Positions 18,201 to 27,773 of a stretch of DNA of 64,000 nucleotides are shown one piece after another; the stretch's first letter is position 1; every line of letters starts with the position of its first letter. The stretch is from Pseudomonas orientalis. GTDB lineage: Bacteria > Pseudomonadota > Gammaproteobacteria > Pseudomonadales > Pseudomonadaceae. The stretch is from assembly GCF_002934065.1 (NCBI RefSeq), contig NZ_CP018049.1, positions 3,842,501-3,906,500 of the forward strand. Direction: 5' to 3'. Under the pieces are notes generated by a model, which was given only the letters and a program-made list of their open reading frames with translations, was not told where the DNA came from and ran no database searches. The position numbers and the translations under genes are program-made.

Positions 18201-21200
18201 GATGGTCGTCGACAAGCCGACCGCGTTCTTCTATGCCACGTCGTTCAGCCTGGAAGCGCAGAGCTGCAGTCAGCACGTCAATATCCGTGGTCAAACCGCT
18301 CCAGAGAGAGCTAGTTGCTGAGCTGAGATCAACCAGCTCATCTAACCCAGCATCGAGACGAGTCAGCGCACGCAGCCGGCGGAGTTCCTCCTTCAGGCCA
18401 TCACCTAGCTGGCCCTGCTCAACCAACTGCAAGCCGTCATCGATCCAGGCAGAATTACTTTTCTGAAGCCGCATAGCCTCTTGCAGCTTGATCGCTGTCG
18501 CGAGATGCGTTGCTTCGGATTTGGCACCTTGCCAAACAGCAACACACTCATGACCTGGCTCCAGCTCATCGATTGCTCGACGCACCGACCGAATCTCTAC
18601 CCAAGTAGCGAGATCCTTGCCATTGTCGACTTCACCTGTTGACGTCTGCGTCGGAGCCAATAGCCCAGCGATGCGGCGTTTTCCGAACCAAGACTTAGGC
18701 CAGAAAGACTCCTCCGCGTCTTTCCACTCGCGCAGCAGGAGTTCGGTATCAAGTACTTCAATCGCATCAACGTAGGACGCCGTTAGCTGGTGCTTGAGGT
18801 CGTCTATCTGACACAGCAATGTGACAGCTTGCCCGAGAACGTCAGTGACATTTTCTGGCCAGGCCGAGCCTAGATCAACGAACGTAGCGCGGCGTTGCTG
18901 CAGCAAATCAATGCCTTGTTTAGCTTCAGCAATAATACGAGAGGACCAGAGGGATGAGAGTCTGGAGTTAATGTCCCGGTGTTCGTCGACCCAAGTGCAG
19001 CCGTCACTCAGACGTTTAGAAATCGAGCGAGCATCGGGGCGCAGTGCGAAACGCCAATCATGCCCAGCGGCAGCAGGAAGTGCTCGAGAAAGGATCGATA
19101 GCCCCTCAAGCGCTGTTGGGGTGTACTCCGTAACAGGAAGCCCAGACAGCTCAACAAAGCGATCGGCAGCTCTCTGGACTTCAAGCACAGCGGGAAGCAC
19201 GTCACGAGCCGCCTGCACGAATTGTTGCTGCCAATGAGGCGACCACTCTGCTTGGCCTACCCCTGACAAAGCGTTGCCTGCCAGCTGACTGTAACCCACA
19301 GCCTGTGCGTTCACTTCAAGGCGGTCGCCCAGCTCTCGAAGTTCAAGCATGGCCTTCTGATCATGCGTTTCCGGAGATGGCCAACCAAGTGGAGCTACTG
19401 CCTCATCAACACCCGATGTCACCGTCCCGATGGCATCGTAGATGGTGTAGCCGTTGCGGTGCCGGCGATGCAGACGCTCGACATAAATATTGAGGCTGTC
19501 ACGCAGGGACGCGAGCCGCTGCGCTTCCACCTCCCATGCGGCAGCATCTACCTGCCCTTTCGCTTCCCAAGCCGACTGTAACTGAGCAAGGACATCCGTT
19601 TTCCGAGCTTTGCTGGAGTGAAGTTCAAGGCAGAACTCACCCAGACCGATTTCACGCAAGCGCCGGTACACGACATCCAGGGCAGCAATTTTCTCAGACA
19701 CGAACAGCACCCGGCGCCCTTGAGCGATCGACTGGGCGATCATGTTGGAAATCGTTTGGCTTTTACCCGTGCCAGGTGGGCCGATGAGAACGAAGTCTTT
19801 ACCCTTGGCTGCGGCCATCACAGCCGCAAGCTGAGATGAATCAGATGGCAGTGGGCAGAACACATCAGTCGGGCCGTAATCACGGTCCAGAGACTCAGCC
19901 TCCGGAAACGGGGTATCGGAGATGAACGAATCGCGTGGCGTATCCAGAAGATGCTGGACTACTGGACTCTGTCGAAGGTGCTCTGCATTCTCGGCAAGAT
20001 CCTTCCACATGAGATACTTGGCAAATGAGAACATCGAGAGCACAACGTCCTCGTTAAGCTCCCAGCCAGCGATGTCCTTAATCGCATGACCAACTTTGTT
20101 CCAAATGCCTACGATATCCAGACCGGAGTCGTCCCGAGGCAGTTCCTGCTCCAGCGAACCTAAGCCCAGTTCAAAGTCTTGACGCAGCATCTCGATCAGA
20201 GTCGGGTTAAAACGAGGCTCATCATCGTGCAGCACCATGGTGAATCCAGAACGCGCACTCTTACGCTCCAAAGTGACAGGAACCAAGACCAGTGGCGCTT
20301 TGTACTTTTGTCCGGCCCTATCCTCACGCGTCCAGCTAAGAAAACCGATAGCCAGGAAAAGCGTGTTGGAGCCACCTTCCTGCAAAGCAGTACGAGCGCT
20401 TCGATATAACTCAGTTAACCGGACATCCATTTCGGCGGACGTCAGCGCAACGAATACTTCCCTACGCTTGAGAGCATCTTCAGCATGACGACGGCGAACA
20501 TCTTCTCGCTCACGCTGTTCATAGAGTGTGCGCTCACGCGGATCTGCGCCATCCATCAGGTCAGGCCTGGTAAGCAGCTTCAGAGACTGTCCACTTGCAA
20601 GAATGTCCTCGAGAGCACCGGGATCAGGAGATTCAAGCTTCAGCGCTCGCTTACCCATTTTGAAATTGAGCAAGTTATTTCGAAGCGACAGATCCAGAAG
20701 CTTTCGCTGCCACCGGCCGAGGCGATCTGCTGGGTCGAGCTTAGACAGATCCTCAACCTGCACCTTAATATTGTCATCGGCGATGCCAATCCCTTCCTCC
20801 ACAAGAAGCGATGGGGCTTCATCAGACTCAGCAACGGCGACACGTGCAATCTGGGCCTCTGAGCTGGCGAGCGGTTTGATACGTTGCAAACGGGCGCGAC
20901 GGATATCTAGCAGCATCTCGAAAACACTTTCAGCGTCTTCGGCTACCTGTTTCGTGCCCATCTCTACCGCATAAGAGAATGGCGGTATCGAGGCGTGGGT
21001 AATAAGAGTGGTCTCAAACAGCACGAGCTCCTGAAGCTTCACCCGCTTACGTACTGCAGTGACATCATCCACCACGGCAGTCGTAAACTCTTCTGGCTTA
21101 AGCCACAAACCAGCAAAAGCATGGCCATGGGTGAATACGATCACGGGGTTAAGACCAATCTGCTCCAATGCTGCGCAGAAAAGCAGAGTCAGGTCGAGAC

Positions 21201-21915
21201 AAGTAGCCAACCCGGAGTCAGCAAGCTGACTGGGGCTACGAATCTTCTGTCCTGATTGTTCAAAGCTGGCCGGCGGCAACGCATAGTCGAGCTTCATGCG
21301 CGCCACCGCGCCCCACACTGCCGACGCCAACTGCCAAGCTCTTTTGGGGCCACCCTCATATCCATCAAGTGCCGACGGCTTATCGCTAAGACGAAGCAAC
21401 TCGGCCGCCTGCTTGAGCAACCGCTCAACCGCTGCATCATTCGGCTGAACAAAAGCCGCAGTCATATCTGGTATATGCCGCAATCCGCCCCACTGGTTTC
21501 TGGGCAAAAGGTCTACGACCTGTTCAAGCCGAGCAACTTCCTTGCGACCGCTCTCCGCCTCCTTGTCATCGGCTTCGAGGACAAATGTAAAGGTCGACAT
21601 TTCTGACTCTGTCAGGCGACTCAACAACGGGCCGTCCAAGACAAGATCAAGCCCAGGTATGACCCGGAAGCTATCTGCAGCGATCTCGTCGATCCGCCAG
21701 ATCTTGGACTTAAATACCTCGGGGGCAGAGCTAAGCGTAAGAGTGGCATTGGCGAAACGATTATTCGTTTCGTTCGAGATACGAAGCTCGCGAATCACAG
21801 GGATAGCGTTCTGGAAATCTGCAAGATTTAGCTTTGCTACCAAGGTGGCAAGGACCTTTACTTCCTTAGGCGGGGCTTCTTCTTGGGGTGTGAGGGGCTG
21901 AACGATATCGTCCAT
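15286..21915 (-). CDS. Giant transglutaminase-like / DUF4011 / SF1 helicase / PD-(D/E)xK nuclease / DUF3320 protein
   Basis: 2209 residues from ATG 21915 (AAGGA nine bases upstream; two TTG codons precede it). Order: a beta-rich N-terminal region (about 20-120); a transglutaminase-like domain with Cys239 (TCLDLTLLFCAALEQ) and His265 (HGHAFAGLWL); DUF4011 (LLDLSLRNNLLNFK near 410); Walker A GPPGTGKSQT near 715; long helical insertions; Walker B FDLVIFDEASQ near 1557; GDPKQLPPT; NWHYRSRHESLI; SVQGDERD and NVAITRARQE. These are superfamily-1 (Upf1/Dna2-like) helicase motifs. A Vsr/MTES_1575-type nuclease follows near 1860-1940 (FRIDLGVV and GIECDG supply the acidic residues), then DUF3320 near 2067. 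Such helicase-nuclease fusions sit in defence islands; the function here is inferred. All core motifs appear intact. Confidence 0.9.
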   Translation of the reverse strand: MDDIVQPLTPQEEAPPKEVKVLATLVAKLNLADFQNAIPVIRELRISNETNNRFANATLTLSSAPEVFKSKIWRIDEIAADSFRVIPGLDLVLDGPLLSRLTESEMSTFTFVLEADDKEAESGRKEVARLEQVVDLLPRNQWGGLRHIPDMTAAFVQPNDAAVERLLKQAAELLRLSDKPSALDGYEGGPKRAWQLASAVWGAVARMKLDYALPPASFEQSGQKIRSPSQLADSGLATCLDLTLLFCAALEQIGLNPVIVFTHGHAFAGLWLKPEEFTTAVVDDVTAVRKRVKLQELVLFETTLITHASIPPFSYAVEMGTKQVAEDAESVFEMLLDIRRARLQRIKPLASSEAQIARVAVAESDEAPSLLVEEGIGIADDNIKVQVEDLSKLDPADRLGRWQRKLLDLSLRNNLLNFKMGKRALKLESPDPGALEDILASGQSLKLLTRPDLMDGADPRERTLYEQREREDVRRRHAEDALKRREVFVALTSAEMDVRLTELYRSARTALQEGGSNTLFLAIGFLSWTREDRAGQKYKAPLVLVPVTLERKSARSGFTMVLHDDEPRFNPTLIEMLRQDFELGLGSLEQELPRDDSGLDIVGIWNKVGHAIKDIAGWELNEDVVLSMFSFAKYLMWKDLAENAEHLRQSPVVQHLLDTPRDSFISDTPFPEAESLDRDYGPTDVFCPLPSDSSQLAAVMAAAKGKDFVLIGPPGTGKSQTISNMIAQSIAQGRRVLFVSEKIAALDVVYRRLREIGLGEFCLELHSSKARKTDVLAQLQSAWEAKGQVDAAAWEVEAQRLASLRDSLNIYVERLHRRHRNGYTIYDAIGTVTSGVDEAVAPLGWPSPETHDQKAMLELRELGDRLEVNAQAVGYSQLAGNALSGVGQAEWSPHWQQQFVQAARDVLPAVLEVQRAADRFVELSGLPVTEYTPTALEGLSILSRALPAAAGHDWRFALRPDARSISKRLSDGCTWVDEHRDINSRLSSLWSSRIIAEAKQGIDLLQQRRATFVDLGSAWPENVTDVLGQAVTLLCQIDDLKHQLTASYVDAIEVLDTELLLREWKDAEESFWPKSWFGKRRIAGLLAPTQTSTGEVDNGKDLATWVEIRSVRRAIDELEPGHECVAVWQGAKSEATHLATAIKLQEAMRLQKSNSAWIDDGLQLVEQGQLGDGLKEELRRLRALTRLDAGLDELVDLSSATSSLWSGLTTDIDVLTAALRFQAERRGIEERGRLVDDHPHVEEGRCGSSLKADFELLKNRAAVERELVDLADLREIVPVWNDLKTKVDVVRSAAAFQGEMATAVAKLALNPEQVAAYKTSLQTLLGDGNALLEPEAAIANAGVALREKLELLQARAAHLTAVGHFTEMGVIETAHLALSDIKTNCETVVSSESRLKAWCAWRKVRDEAYAVGLAPIVQSMETGAISSGKVRRVLEVNYARWWLNTTVDNEEVIRTFVSVEHEQRIRDFRALDDKFTELTKDWLRARLCSDLPSQDSVSRSSEWGVLRHEMGKKTKHIPLRELMSRAPEALTKLTPCLLMSPLSIAQYLPPASTPFDLVIFDEASQIPVWDAIGAMARGKQVVMVGDPKQLPPTSFFNRAESTAEDEDVEADLESILDECISANLPMRNLNWHYRSRHESLIAFSNQRYYQSKLVTFPSPFTADKAVRLCPVPGVYDKGGSRTNLIEARYLVADLVARLQSPAFRESGRTVGVVTFNGEQQKLIMDMLDEACRKDPSLDSYFAESELEPVFVKNLESVQGDERDIIYFSTTYGKDAAGVLSMNFGPMNRPGGERRLNVAITRARQELVVFSTLRPEHIDLARTQAIGVRDLKHFLEFAERGPRALAEADFGSVGSFDSPFEEAVAAALAKKGWQIFTQIGVSSFRIDLGVVHPDAPGRYLAGIECDGATYHRSATARDRDKLREFVLRGLGWEIVRIWSTDWWVDAIGTAEKVHQRLNEILADSRAKQAVIDATQEAERLKIDAAMAEVVEVASQVTVVATVDSVVESNDPSGALPDLKYAKAASITPDEDVLAFARPLEYLIYKEADPRQAVGLVDPDQFFEASYTETLEQMIAHVVAEEGPVLDTALARRIARAHGWVRTGSRIRDRVDQIARARFRSHEEEQTGVFFWPTHIESDTSVVFRKPGDEDSTRGLSEICLPELRALVDEMVQRGHEGESLIYAVAKEAGVSKLAHAGRQRIEKAIRQTAE

Positions 21916-22199
21916 GCGCAACAATCCTTGTCGTTATGCTCAAGGGAGTGCCGAAACTGACCGGCCAGGGAGCCCCTCTTGAGCTGATGGCGGGATGATA
22001 TCTCTTATAGTCACAGCCGTAATGTGCCTTTGGTCGTCACTGTTCTCCCAGGCCATCATCGAACGTCAGATACTACGCCCGACACAGCTCAATATCGAAA
22101 AAGGACGGAAGTCCATCGGGCAAATTTCGATAGTGGTATCACATCGAAAAATCCATCAAGAGCCGGGTGTTCTGTGGGGTAAAAACACTTAAAAACAAA

Positions 22200-22232
22200 A
22201 AGGGGTTGCGAGATAAAATCTCGCAACCCCTT
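22200..22232 (-). terminator. Terminator of tRNA-Pro supplied by the island
   Basis: A perfect 15-bp stem (22200-22214 with 22218-22232) with a 3-base loop, followed by TTTTGTTTTT on the minus strand. Its core GCGAGATAAAATCTCGC is identical to the displaced terminator at 13284-13316, but the outer stem pairs differ. The element thus carries a replacement terminator next to the crossover site. Confidence 0.85.
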
Positions 22233-22240
22233 GAATTATA

Positions 22241-22317
22241 TGGTCGGGACGGAGTGATTCGAACACTCGACCCCTAGCACCCCATGCTAGTGCGCTACCG
22301 GACTGCGCTACGCCCCG
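22241..22317 (-). tRNA. tRNA-Pro(GGG)
   Basis: 77 nt, with CCA encoded. The minus strand starts CGGGGCGTAGCGCAG; the anticodon stem-loop CTAGC-ATGGGGT-GCTAG places GGG at positions 34-36, and the T-arm contains GTTCGAATC. The 3' end is the integration site of the island. It also lies downstream of ihfA and the MerR gene, as in other pseudomonads. Confidence 0.95.
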
Positions 22318-22407
22318 ACTAGGCGTGTTACTGGGTTTGCTTCTTAACGAAGCGAATCGGAATATACCGCAAGCTTTTGAAATGTGGAAGTATTTTAAAA
22401 GCCTGAA

Positions 22408-22764
22408 TCACTTTTTCAACACCACCAGCACATCCTCGAGTTCGGAGATCATCTGGCGGATCAGTTGCTTGTATTGGGTGGTGTCGTCTTTGGCTTCATC
22501 ACCGGACATGCGCTGGCGCGCGCCGCTGATGGTGAACCCCTGGTCGTACAGCAATGCGCGGATCTGTCGGATCATCAGCACGTCCTGGCGCTGATAATAC
22601 CGACGGTTCCCGGTGCGTTTGACGGGGTTGAGTTGAGGAAACTCCTGCTCCCAATAGCGCAGCACGTGCGGTTTTACCGCACACAGCTCGCTGACTTCAC
22701 CGATGGTGAAGTAGCGTTTGCCCGGGATGACGGGTAGTTCGTCGTTATGACTTGGTTCCAGCAT
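22408..22764 (-). CDS. MerR-family transcriptional regulator
   Basis: 118 residues from ATG 22764, starting inside the end of ihfA (the two overlap by 20 bases), so translation is probably coupled. The winged-helix signature is [29 protein letters not shown] followed by [31 protein letters not shown]. The C-terminal part is a short helix without Cys ligands, so it is not one of the metal-sensing MerR proteins. The place after ihfA and before tRNA-Pro is conserved in Pseudomonas. Its target genes and effector are unknown. Confidence 0.9.
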   Translation of the reverse strand: MLEPSHNDELPVIPGKRYFTIGEVSELCAVKPHVLRYWEQEFPQLNPVKRTGNRRYYQRQDVLMIRQIRALLYDQGFTISGARQRMSGDEAKDDTTQYKQLIRQMISELEDVLVVLKK

Positions 22765-23047
22765 AAGCCTCAACTCGGGCCTTCAACTTCTGCCCTGGAC
22801 GAAAGGTGACCACACGGCGAGCCGTGATCGGGATTTCTTCTCCCGTTTTTGGATTGCGGCCAGGCCGCTGGCGTTTGTCCCGCAGGTCAAAATTGCCGAA
22901 ACCGGACAATTTGACCTGTTCGTTGTCTTCCAGAGCGTGCCTGATCTCCTCAAAAAACAGCTCGACCAATTCCTTGGCCTCGCGCTTGTTCAGACCCAAC
23001 TCTTCGTACAGACGTTCCGCCATCTCAGCTTTCGTCAAAGCCCCCAT
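22745..23047 (-). CDS. ihfA: Integration host factor, alpha subunit
   Basis: 100 residues, the usual length. It begins [29 protein letters not shown] and has the DNA-bending arm signature [22 protein letters not shown] with the intercalating Pro. IhfA pairs with IhfB to bend DNA at specific sites for transcription, replication and site-specific recombination. It starts three bases after the pheT stop and is part of the pheST-ihfA transcript, the same arrangement as in enterobacteria. IHF may also assist integration of islands at tRNA genes, a general property of the family. Confidence 0.98.
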   Translation of the reverse strand: MGALTKAEMAERLYEELGLNKREAKELVELFFEEIRHALEDNEQVKLSGFGNFDLRDKRQRPGRNPKTGEEIPITARRVVTFRPGQKLKARVEAYAGTKS

Positions 23048-23050
23048 ACG

Positions 23051-25429
23051 TCACTTCCTTAACGTGGCGTTCAACCTTTGTTCGAGCGAGGTGAGGATAT
23101 TTTGTGTCGTGGTATTCACCTCATCGTCATTAAGAGTGCGCGATGGATGCTGCCAGGTCAAGCCAACTGCAAGGCTTTTTCTATGCGGATCAATGCCTTT
23201 ACCCTGATAGACGTCAAATAGCCTGAGGTCCGTCAGCCATTCCCCTGCATTTTCTCGAATTACTTCCAGAACGGCAGTGGCGGCGACTTCACGATCGGCG
23301 ATCAGCGCCAGGTCACGACGCACTTCAGGATAGCGCGACAACTCGCTGAATTTAGGCATCTTGCCCGAGGCAACTTCAGCCAGGACCAGCTCAAAAACGA
23401 AGACTGGACGGTCCAGACCCAGGGTTTTCGACAGTTCCGGGTGAATGGCGCCGACAAAGCCGACCAAGCGACCCTCGCGCTCGATGCGCGCGGTCTGGCC
23501 TGGGTGCAGCGCCGGGTGTTTGCCTGGCAGGAACGTGAATGCATCCAGCGCACCGGCAAAGCCCAGTACCGCTTCCACGTCAGCCTTGACGTCGAAGAAG
23601 TCCACGGCGTCGCGGCCCTGTGCCCAGCCTTCCGGCAGGCGGCTGCCGCAGACCACACCGGCCAGCATCGGCTCTTGCTTCAGGCCATCGAGTTGGCCGA
23701 CGAAACGCAGGCCGCTTTCGAACATGCGCACGCGATCCTGCTGACGGTTCAGGTTGTGAGACAGCGCCTTGACCAGGCCTGGCCACAGTGACGAGCGCAT
23801 GGCCGCCATGTCATTGGAAATCGGATTGGCCAGCAACAGCGGCTCGACACCCGGGTTGAACAGCTCGAATTGCTTTGGATCGATGAAGCTGTAGGTCACC
23901 GCTTCCTGATAACCACGAGCCACCAGCAGGCGACGCAACTCAGGCAGGTGCGCACGCGCCTCGGCCTTCGGTTGTGGCGCAAGGCGCGCTTGCGGGTAGC
24001 GCACCGGCAGACGGTTGTAGCCGTACAGGCGAGCCAGTTCTTCGATCAGGTCGACTTCCAGACTGATATCGAAGCGATGGCTTGGTACTTCAACGTGCCA
24101 CTGCCCTTCCCCACCCGCAGAGATGGAGAGGCCTAGGGCCGACAGCAGTTGCTCGATCTCGGCTGGCTCAATCACCAGGCCAAGCATTTGCTCGACGCTT
24201 TTGGCACGCAGGGTGATGGGCGCAATGGATGGCAGGTACTGCTCGTTGACGGTCTCGGTTATCGGACCGGCTTCGCCACCGGTGATGTCCAGCAGCAGGC
24301 CAGTGGCGCGCTCCATGGCTTCACGGGCCAGCTGCCAGTCCACGCCACGCTCGTAGCGGTGCGACGCATCGGTGTGCAGGCCGTAGGAACGGGCCTTGCC
24401 GGCGATGGCGATCTGGTCGAAGAACGCGCTTTCAAGGAATACGTCACGCGTGGTCGCGGAGACGCCGCTGTGCTCGCCACCCATCACGCCGGCAATCGCC
24501 AAGGCGCGGGAGTGGTCGGCAATGACCAGGGTGTCGGCGCGCAGGCTGACTTCCTGGCCGTCGAGCAGTACCAGCTTCTCGCCTTCCTCTGCCATACGCA
24601 CGCGGATGCCGCCTTGGATTTCGGCAAGGTCAAACGCGTGCAGCGGCTGGCCCAGCTCCAACATCACATAGTTGGTAATGTCGACGGCCGCGTCGATGCT
24701 GCGCACATCAGCGCGGCGCAGGCGTTCAACCATCCACAGCGGGGTTGGCCTGGACAGGTCGACGTTACGGATCACGCGACCCAGGTAACGTGGGCAGGCG
24801 TTTGGCGCCAACACTTCAATCGAGCGCACTTCGTCGTGCACGGCTGGCACGCTGGCAACCACTGGACGGGTGACAGGCACGTTGTACAGCGCACCCACTT
24901 CACGGGCCAGGCCGGCCAGGGACAGGCAGTCGCCACGGTTCGGGGTCAGGTCGACCTCGATGCTGGCGTCTTCCAATTCCAGGTAAGCACGAATGTCCTG
25001 GCCAACCGGCGCATCGGCCGGCAGCTCCATCAAGCCGTCGTTGCCTTCGCCCACCTGCAGCTCAGCCTGGGAGCACAGCATGCCGTTGGACTCGACGCCG
25101 CGCAGCTTGGCCTTCTTGATCTTGAAGTCGCCCGGCAGTTCGGCACCGATCATGGCGAACGGGATCTTCAGGCCCGGGCGCACATTGGGCGCTCCGCACA
25201 CGACCTGGAAGGTCTCTGCGCCGTTACTGACCTGGCACACACGCAATTTGTCGGCATCCGGGTGCTGCTCGGTGCTCAGCACCTCGCCCACCACCACGCC
25301 ACTGAATACACCGGCGGCCGGGGTGACGCTATCGACCTCAAGACCGGCCATCGACAGACGCGCAACCAGCGCGTCGCGATCCACCTGCGGGCTTACCCAG
25401 CCGCGCAGCCATTGTTCACTGAATTTCAT
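23051..25429 (-). CDS. pheT: Phenylalanyl-tRNA synthetase beta subunit
   Basis: 792 residues, the family length. The N-terminal tRNA-binding (EMAP-like) domain (about 40-150: VVGEVLSTEQHPDADKLRVCQV) is followed by the B3/B4 editing domain, the B5 domain, the synthetase-like core and the C-terminal ferredoxin-fold anticodon-binding domain (FSELSRYPEVRRDLALIADR). With PheS it forms the alpha2-beta2 enzyme that charges tRNA-Phe and edits Tyr-tRNA-Phe. It follows pheS after 26 bases. Confidence 0.98.
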   Translation of the reverse strand: MKFSEQWLRGWVSPQVDRDALVARLSMAGLEVDSVTPAAGVFSGVVVGEVLSTEQHPDADKLRVCQVSNGAETFQVVCGAPNVRPGLKIPFAMIGAELPGDFKIKKAKLRGVESNGMLCSQAELQVGEGNDGLMELPADAPVGQDIRAYLELEDASIEVDLTPNRGDCLSLAGLAREVGALYNVPVTRPVVASVPAVHDEVRSIEVLAPNACPRYLGRVIRNVDLSRPTPLWMVERLRRADVRSIDAAVDITNYVMLELGQPLHAFDLAEIQGGIRVRMAEEGEKLVLLDGQEVSLRADTLVIADHSRALAIAGVMGGEHSGVSATTRDVFLESAFFDQIAIAGKARSYGLHTDASHRYERGVDWQLAREAMERATGLLLDITGGEAGPITETVNEQYLPSIAPITLRAKSVEQMLGLVIEPAEIEQLLSALGLSISAGGEGQWHVEVPSHRFDISLEVDLIEELARLYGYNRLPVRYPQARLAPQPKAEARAHLPELRRLLVARGYQEAVTYSFIDPKQFELFNPGVEPLLLANPISNDMAAMRSSLWPGLVKALSHNLNRQQDRVRMFESGLRFVGQLDGLKQEPMLAGVVCGSRLPEGWAQGRDAVDFFDVKADVEAVLGFAGALDAFTFLPGKHPALHPGQTARIEREGRLVGFVGAIHPELSKTLGLDRPVFVFELVLAEVASGKMPKFSELSRYPEVRRDLALIADREVAATAVLEVIRENAGEWLTDLRLFDVYQGKGIDPHRKSLAVGLTWQHPSRTLNDDEVNTTTQNILTSLEQRLNATLRK

Positions 25430-25455
25430 CCTGCTCTCCTAAAGATTCGTTACGA

Positions 25456-26526
<1,071 letters not shown>

Positions 26527-26581
26527 ATGACGTTTACCACCCTGGGCTACAGGAGTAACCCAGAGTGACTGTCGGGGGTAC

Positions 26582-26938
26582 TTAAGCCAAGGAGGCTTTA
26601 GCTTTCTCGACAATCGCAGCAAACACCGCTTTTTCGTTCACGGCCAGTTCAGCCAGAACCTTACGGTCGATTTCGATGGACGCTTTCTTCAGGCCAGCGA
26701 TGAAACGGCTGTAGGACAGACCGTTAACACGTGCACCAGCGTTGATACGAGCGATCCACAGAGCGCGGAACTGACGTTTTTTCTGACGACGGTCACGGTA
26801 GGCGTATTGGCCTGCCTTGATTACCGCTTGCTTGGCAACACGGAATACGCGTGAACGCGCGCCGTAGTAGCCTTTAGCAAGTTTCAGAATTTTTTTGTGA
26901 CGCTTACGGGCCATGACGCCACGCTTAACACGAGCCAT
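26582..26938 (-). CDS. rplT: 50S ribosomal protein L20
   Basis: 118 residues, the standard length. It begins [24 protein letters not shown] and continues with [26 protein letters not shown], the signature of bacterial L20. L20 is needed for early 50S assembly and in many bacteria represses its own operon by binding the messenger upstream of rpmI. The gene follows rpmI by 29 bases in the usual infC-rpmI-rplT order. Confidence 0.99.
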   Translation of the reverse strand: MARVKRGVMARKRHKKILKLAKGYYGARSRVFRVAKQAVIKAGQYAYRDRRQKKRQFRALWIARINAGARVNGLSYSRFIAGLKKASIEIDRKVLAELAVNEKAVFAAIVEKAKASLA

Positions 26939-26967
26939 GAGTTACTTCCTCTATTCTTGAACCAAAA

Positions 26968-27162
26968 TTAACGAAGGCGCAGCATGCGCTCGACTTTTGC
27001 CACGTCAGACGGATGCAGCAAGCTGCTACCGCGCAGTTGACGCTTACGCTTGGTCGACATTTTGGTCAGGATGTGGCTCTTGAAAGCGTGCTTGTGCTTG
27101 ATGCCGTTAGCAGTTTTCAGAAACCGCTTAGCAGCACCACTTTTAGTTTTCATCTTTGGCAT
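26968..27162 (-). CDS. rpmI: 50S ribosomal protein L35
   Basis: 64 residues, starting [20 protein letters not shown] and rich in Lys and Arg. It is the ordinary bacterial L35, positioned between infC and rplT. It likely shares translational control by L20 with rplT. Confidence 0.99.
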   Translation of the reverse strand: MPKMKTKSGAAKRFLKTANGIKHKHAFKSHILTKMSTKRKRQLRGSSLLHPSDVAKVERMLRLR

Positions 27163-27221
27163 GTTCGGTACTCCGCATTCAGTTGATAAACATAATCAGA
27201 AGGCCTGCCGTGCCCTGTTGA

Positions 27222-27773
27222 TTACTTCTTCTTTTTCGGGGCGATGACCATGATCAGCTGGCGTCCTTCCATCTTAGGATGCTGTTCGACCGAACCGTAC
27301 TCGAGCAGGTCAGCTTCAACCCGCTTGAGGAGTTCCATCCCCAGCTCCTGGTGGGCCATCTCACGGCCGCGGAATCGCAAGGATACCTTGGCCCTGTCCC
27401 CATCACTCAGGAAACGTACCAGGTTGCGCAGTTTTACCTGGTAATCCCCTTCCTCCGTCCCTGGACGAAACTTGATTTCTTTAACCTGGATCTGCTTCTG
27501 GTTTTTCTTGGCTGCGGCAATCTGCTTCTTCTTCTCGAAGATCGATTTGCCGTAGTCCATCAGCTTGCAGACAGGTGGTACAGCATCGGCGGAAATTTCC
27601 ACCAAATCGAGCTTGGCTTCTTCAGCCTTAAGAAGCGCGTCTTCAATTGACACAATCCCAAGCTGCTCACCCTCAGCCCCAATTAACCGAACCTCGCGTG
27701 CCGAGATATTCTCGTTGATCGGGGCTTTCGGTGCAGCTCGTTTATCTTGTCTCATTTCACGCTTAATAGTAAT
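27222..27773 (-). CDS. infC: Translation initiation factor IF-3, with ATT start
   Basis: The product, with N-terminal domain ([19 protein letters not shown]), linker and C-terminal domain ([13 protein letters not shown], ending APKKKK), is normal IF-3. The first ATG (27755) would cut six residues. An in-frame ATT at 27773 gives [13 protein letters not shown] and 183 residues, the usual pseudomonad length, and it overlaps the thrS stop by one base. A second ATT at 27767 lies eight bases after GGAG and is an alternative. A non-AUG start is known for infC: IF-3 rejects non-standard start codons, so the rare start gives self-repression. The exact ATT is inferred from length and family precedent. 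Confidence 0.93.
   Translation of the reverse strand: MTIKREMRQDKRAAPKAPINENISAREVRLIGAEGEQLGIVSIEDALLKAEEAKLDLVEISADAVPPVCKLMDYGKSIFEKKKQIAAAKKNQKQIQVKEIKFRPGTEEGDYQVKLRNLVRFLSDGDRAKVSLRFRGREMAHQELGMELLKRVEADLLEYGSVEQHPKMEGRQLIMVIAPKKKK

Larger units (their letters stand above)
13323..22268. mobile_element. Genomic island integrated in tRNA-Pro(GGG)
   Basis: About 8.9 kb between two copies of the tRNA-Pro 3' end. The right copy keeps the tRNA intact; the left copy is a fragment followed by the original terminator, while the island brought its own terminator beside the intact tRNA. The cargo is all on the minus strand apart from a small plus-strand ORF at the left end: a 2209-residue helicase-nuclease, a 334-residue coiled-coil protein and a small exported-protein ORF. 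No integrase, excisionase or transfer gene is visible, so the element is non-autonomous or decayed. Parts near the left edge are A+T-richer than the chromosome around them. A defence function is inferred. Confidence 0.82.

Noticed and set aside
21995..22192. Possible integrase remnant beside the right att site
   Set aside because: The 65-codon frame shows no tyrosine- or serine-recombinase motif on either strand.
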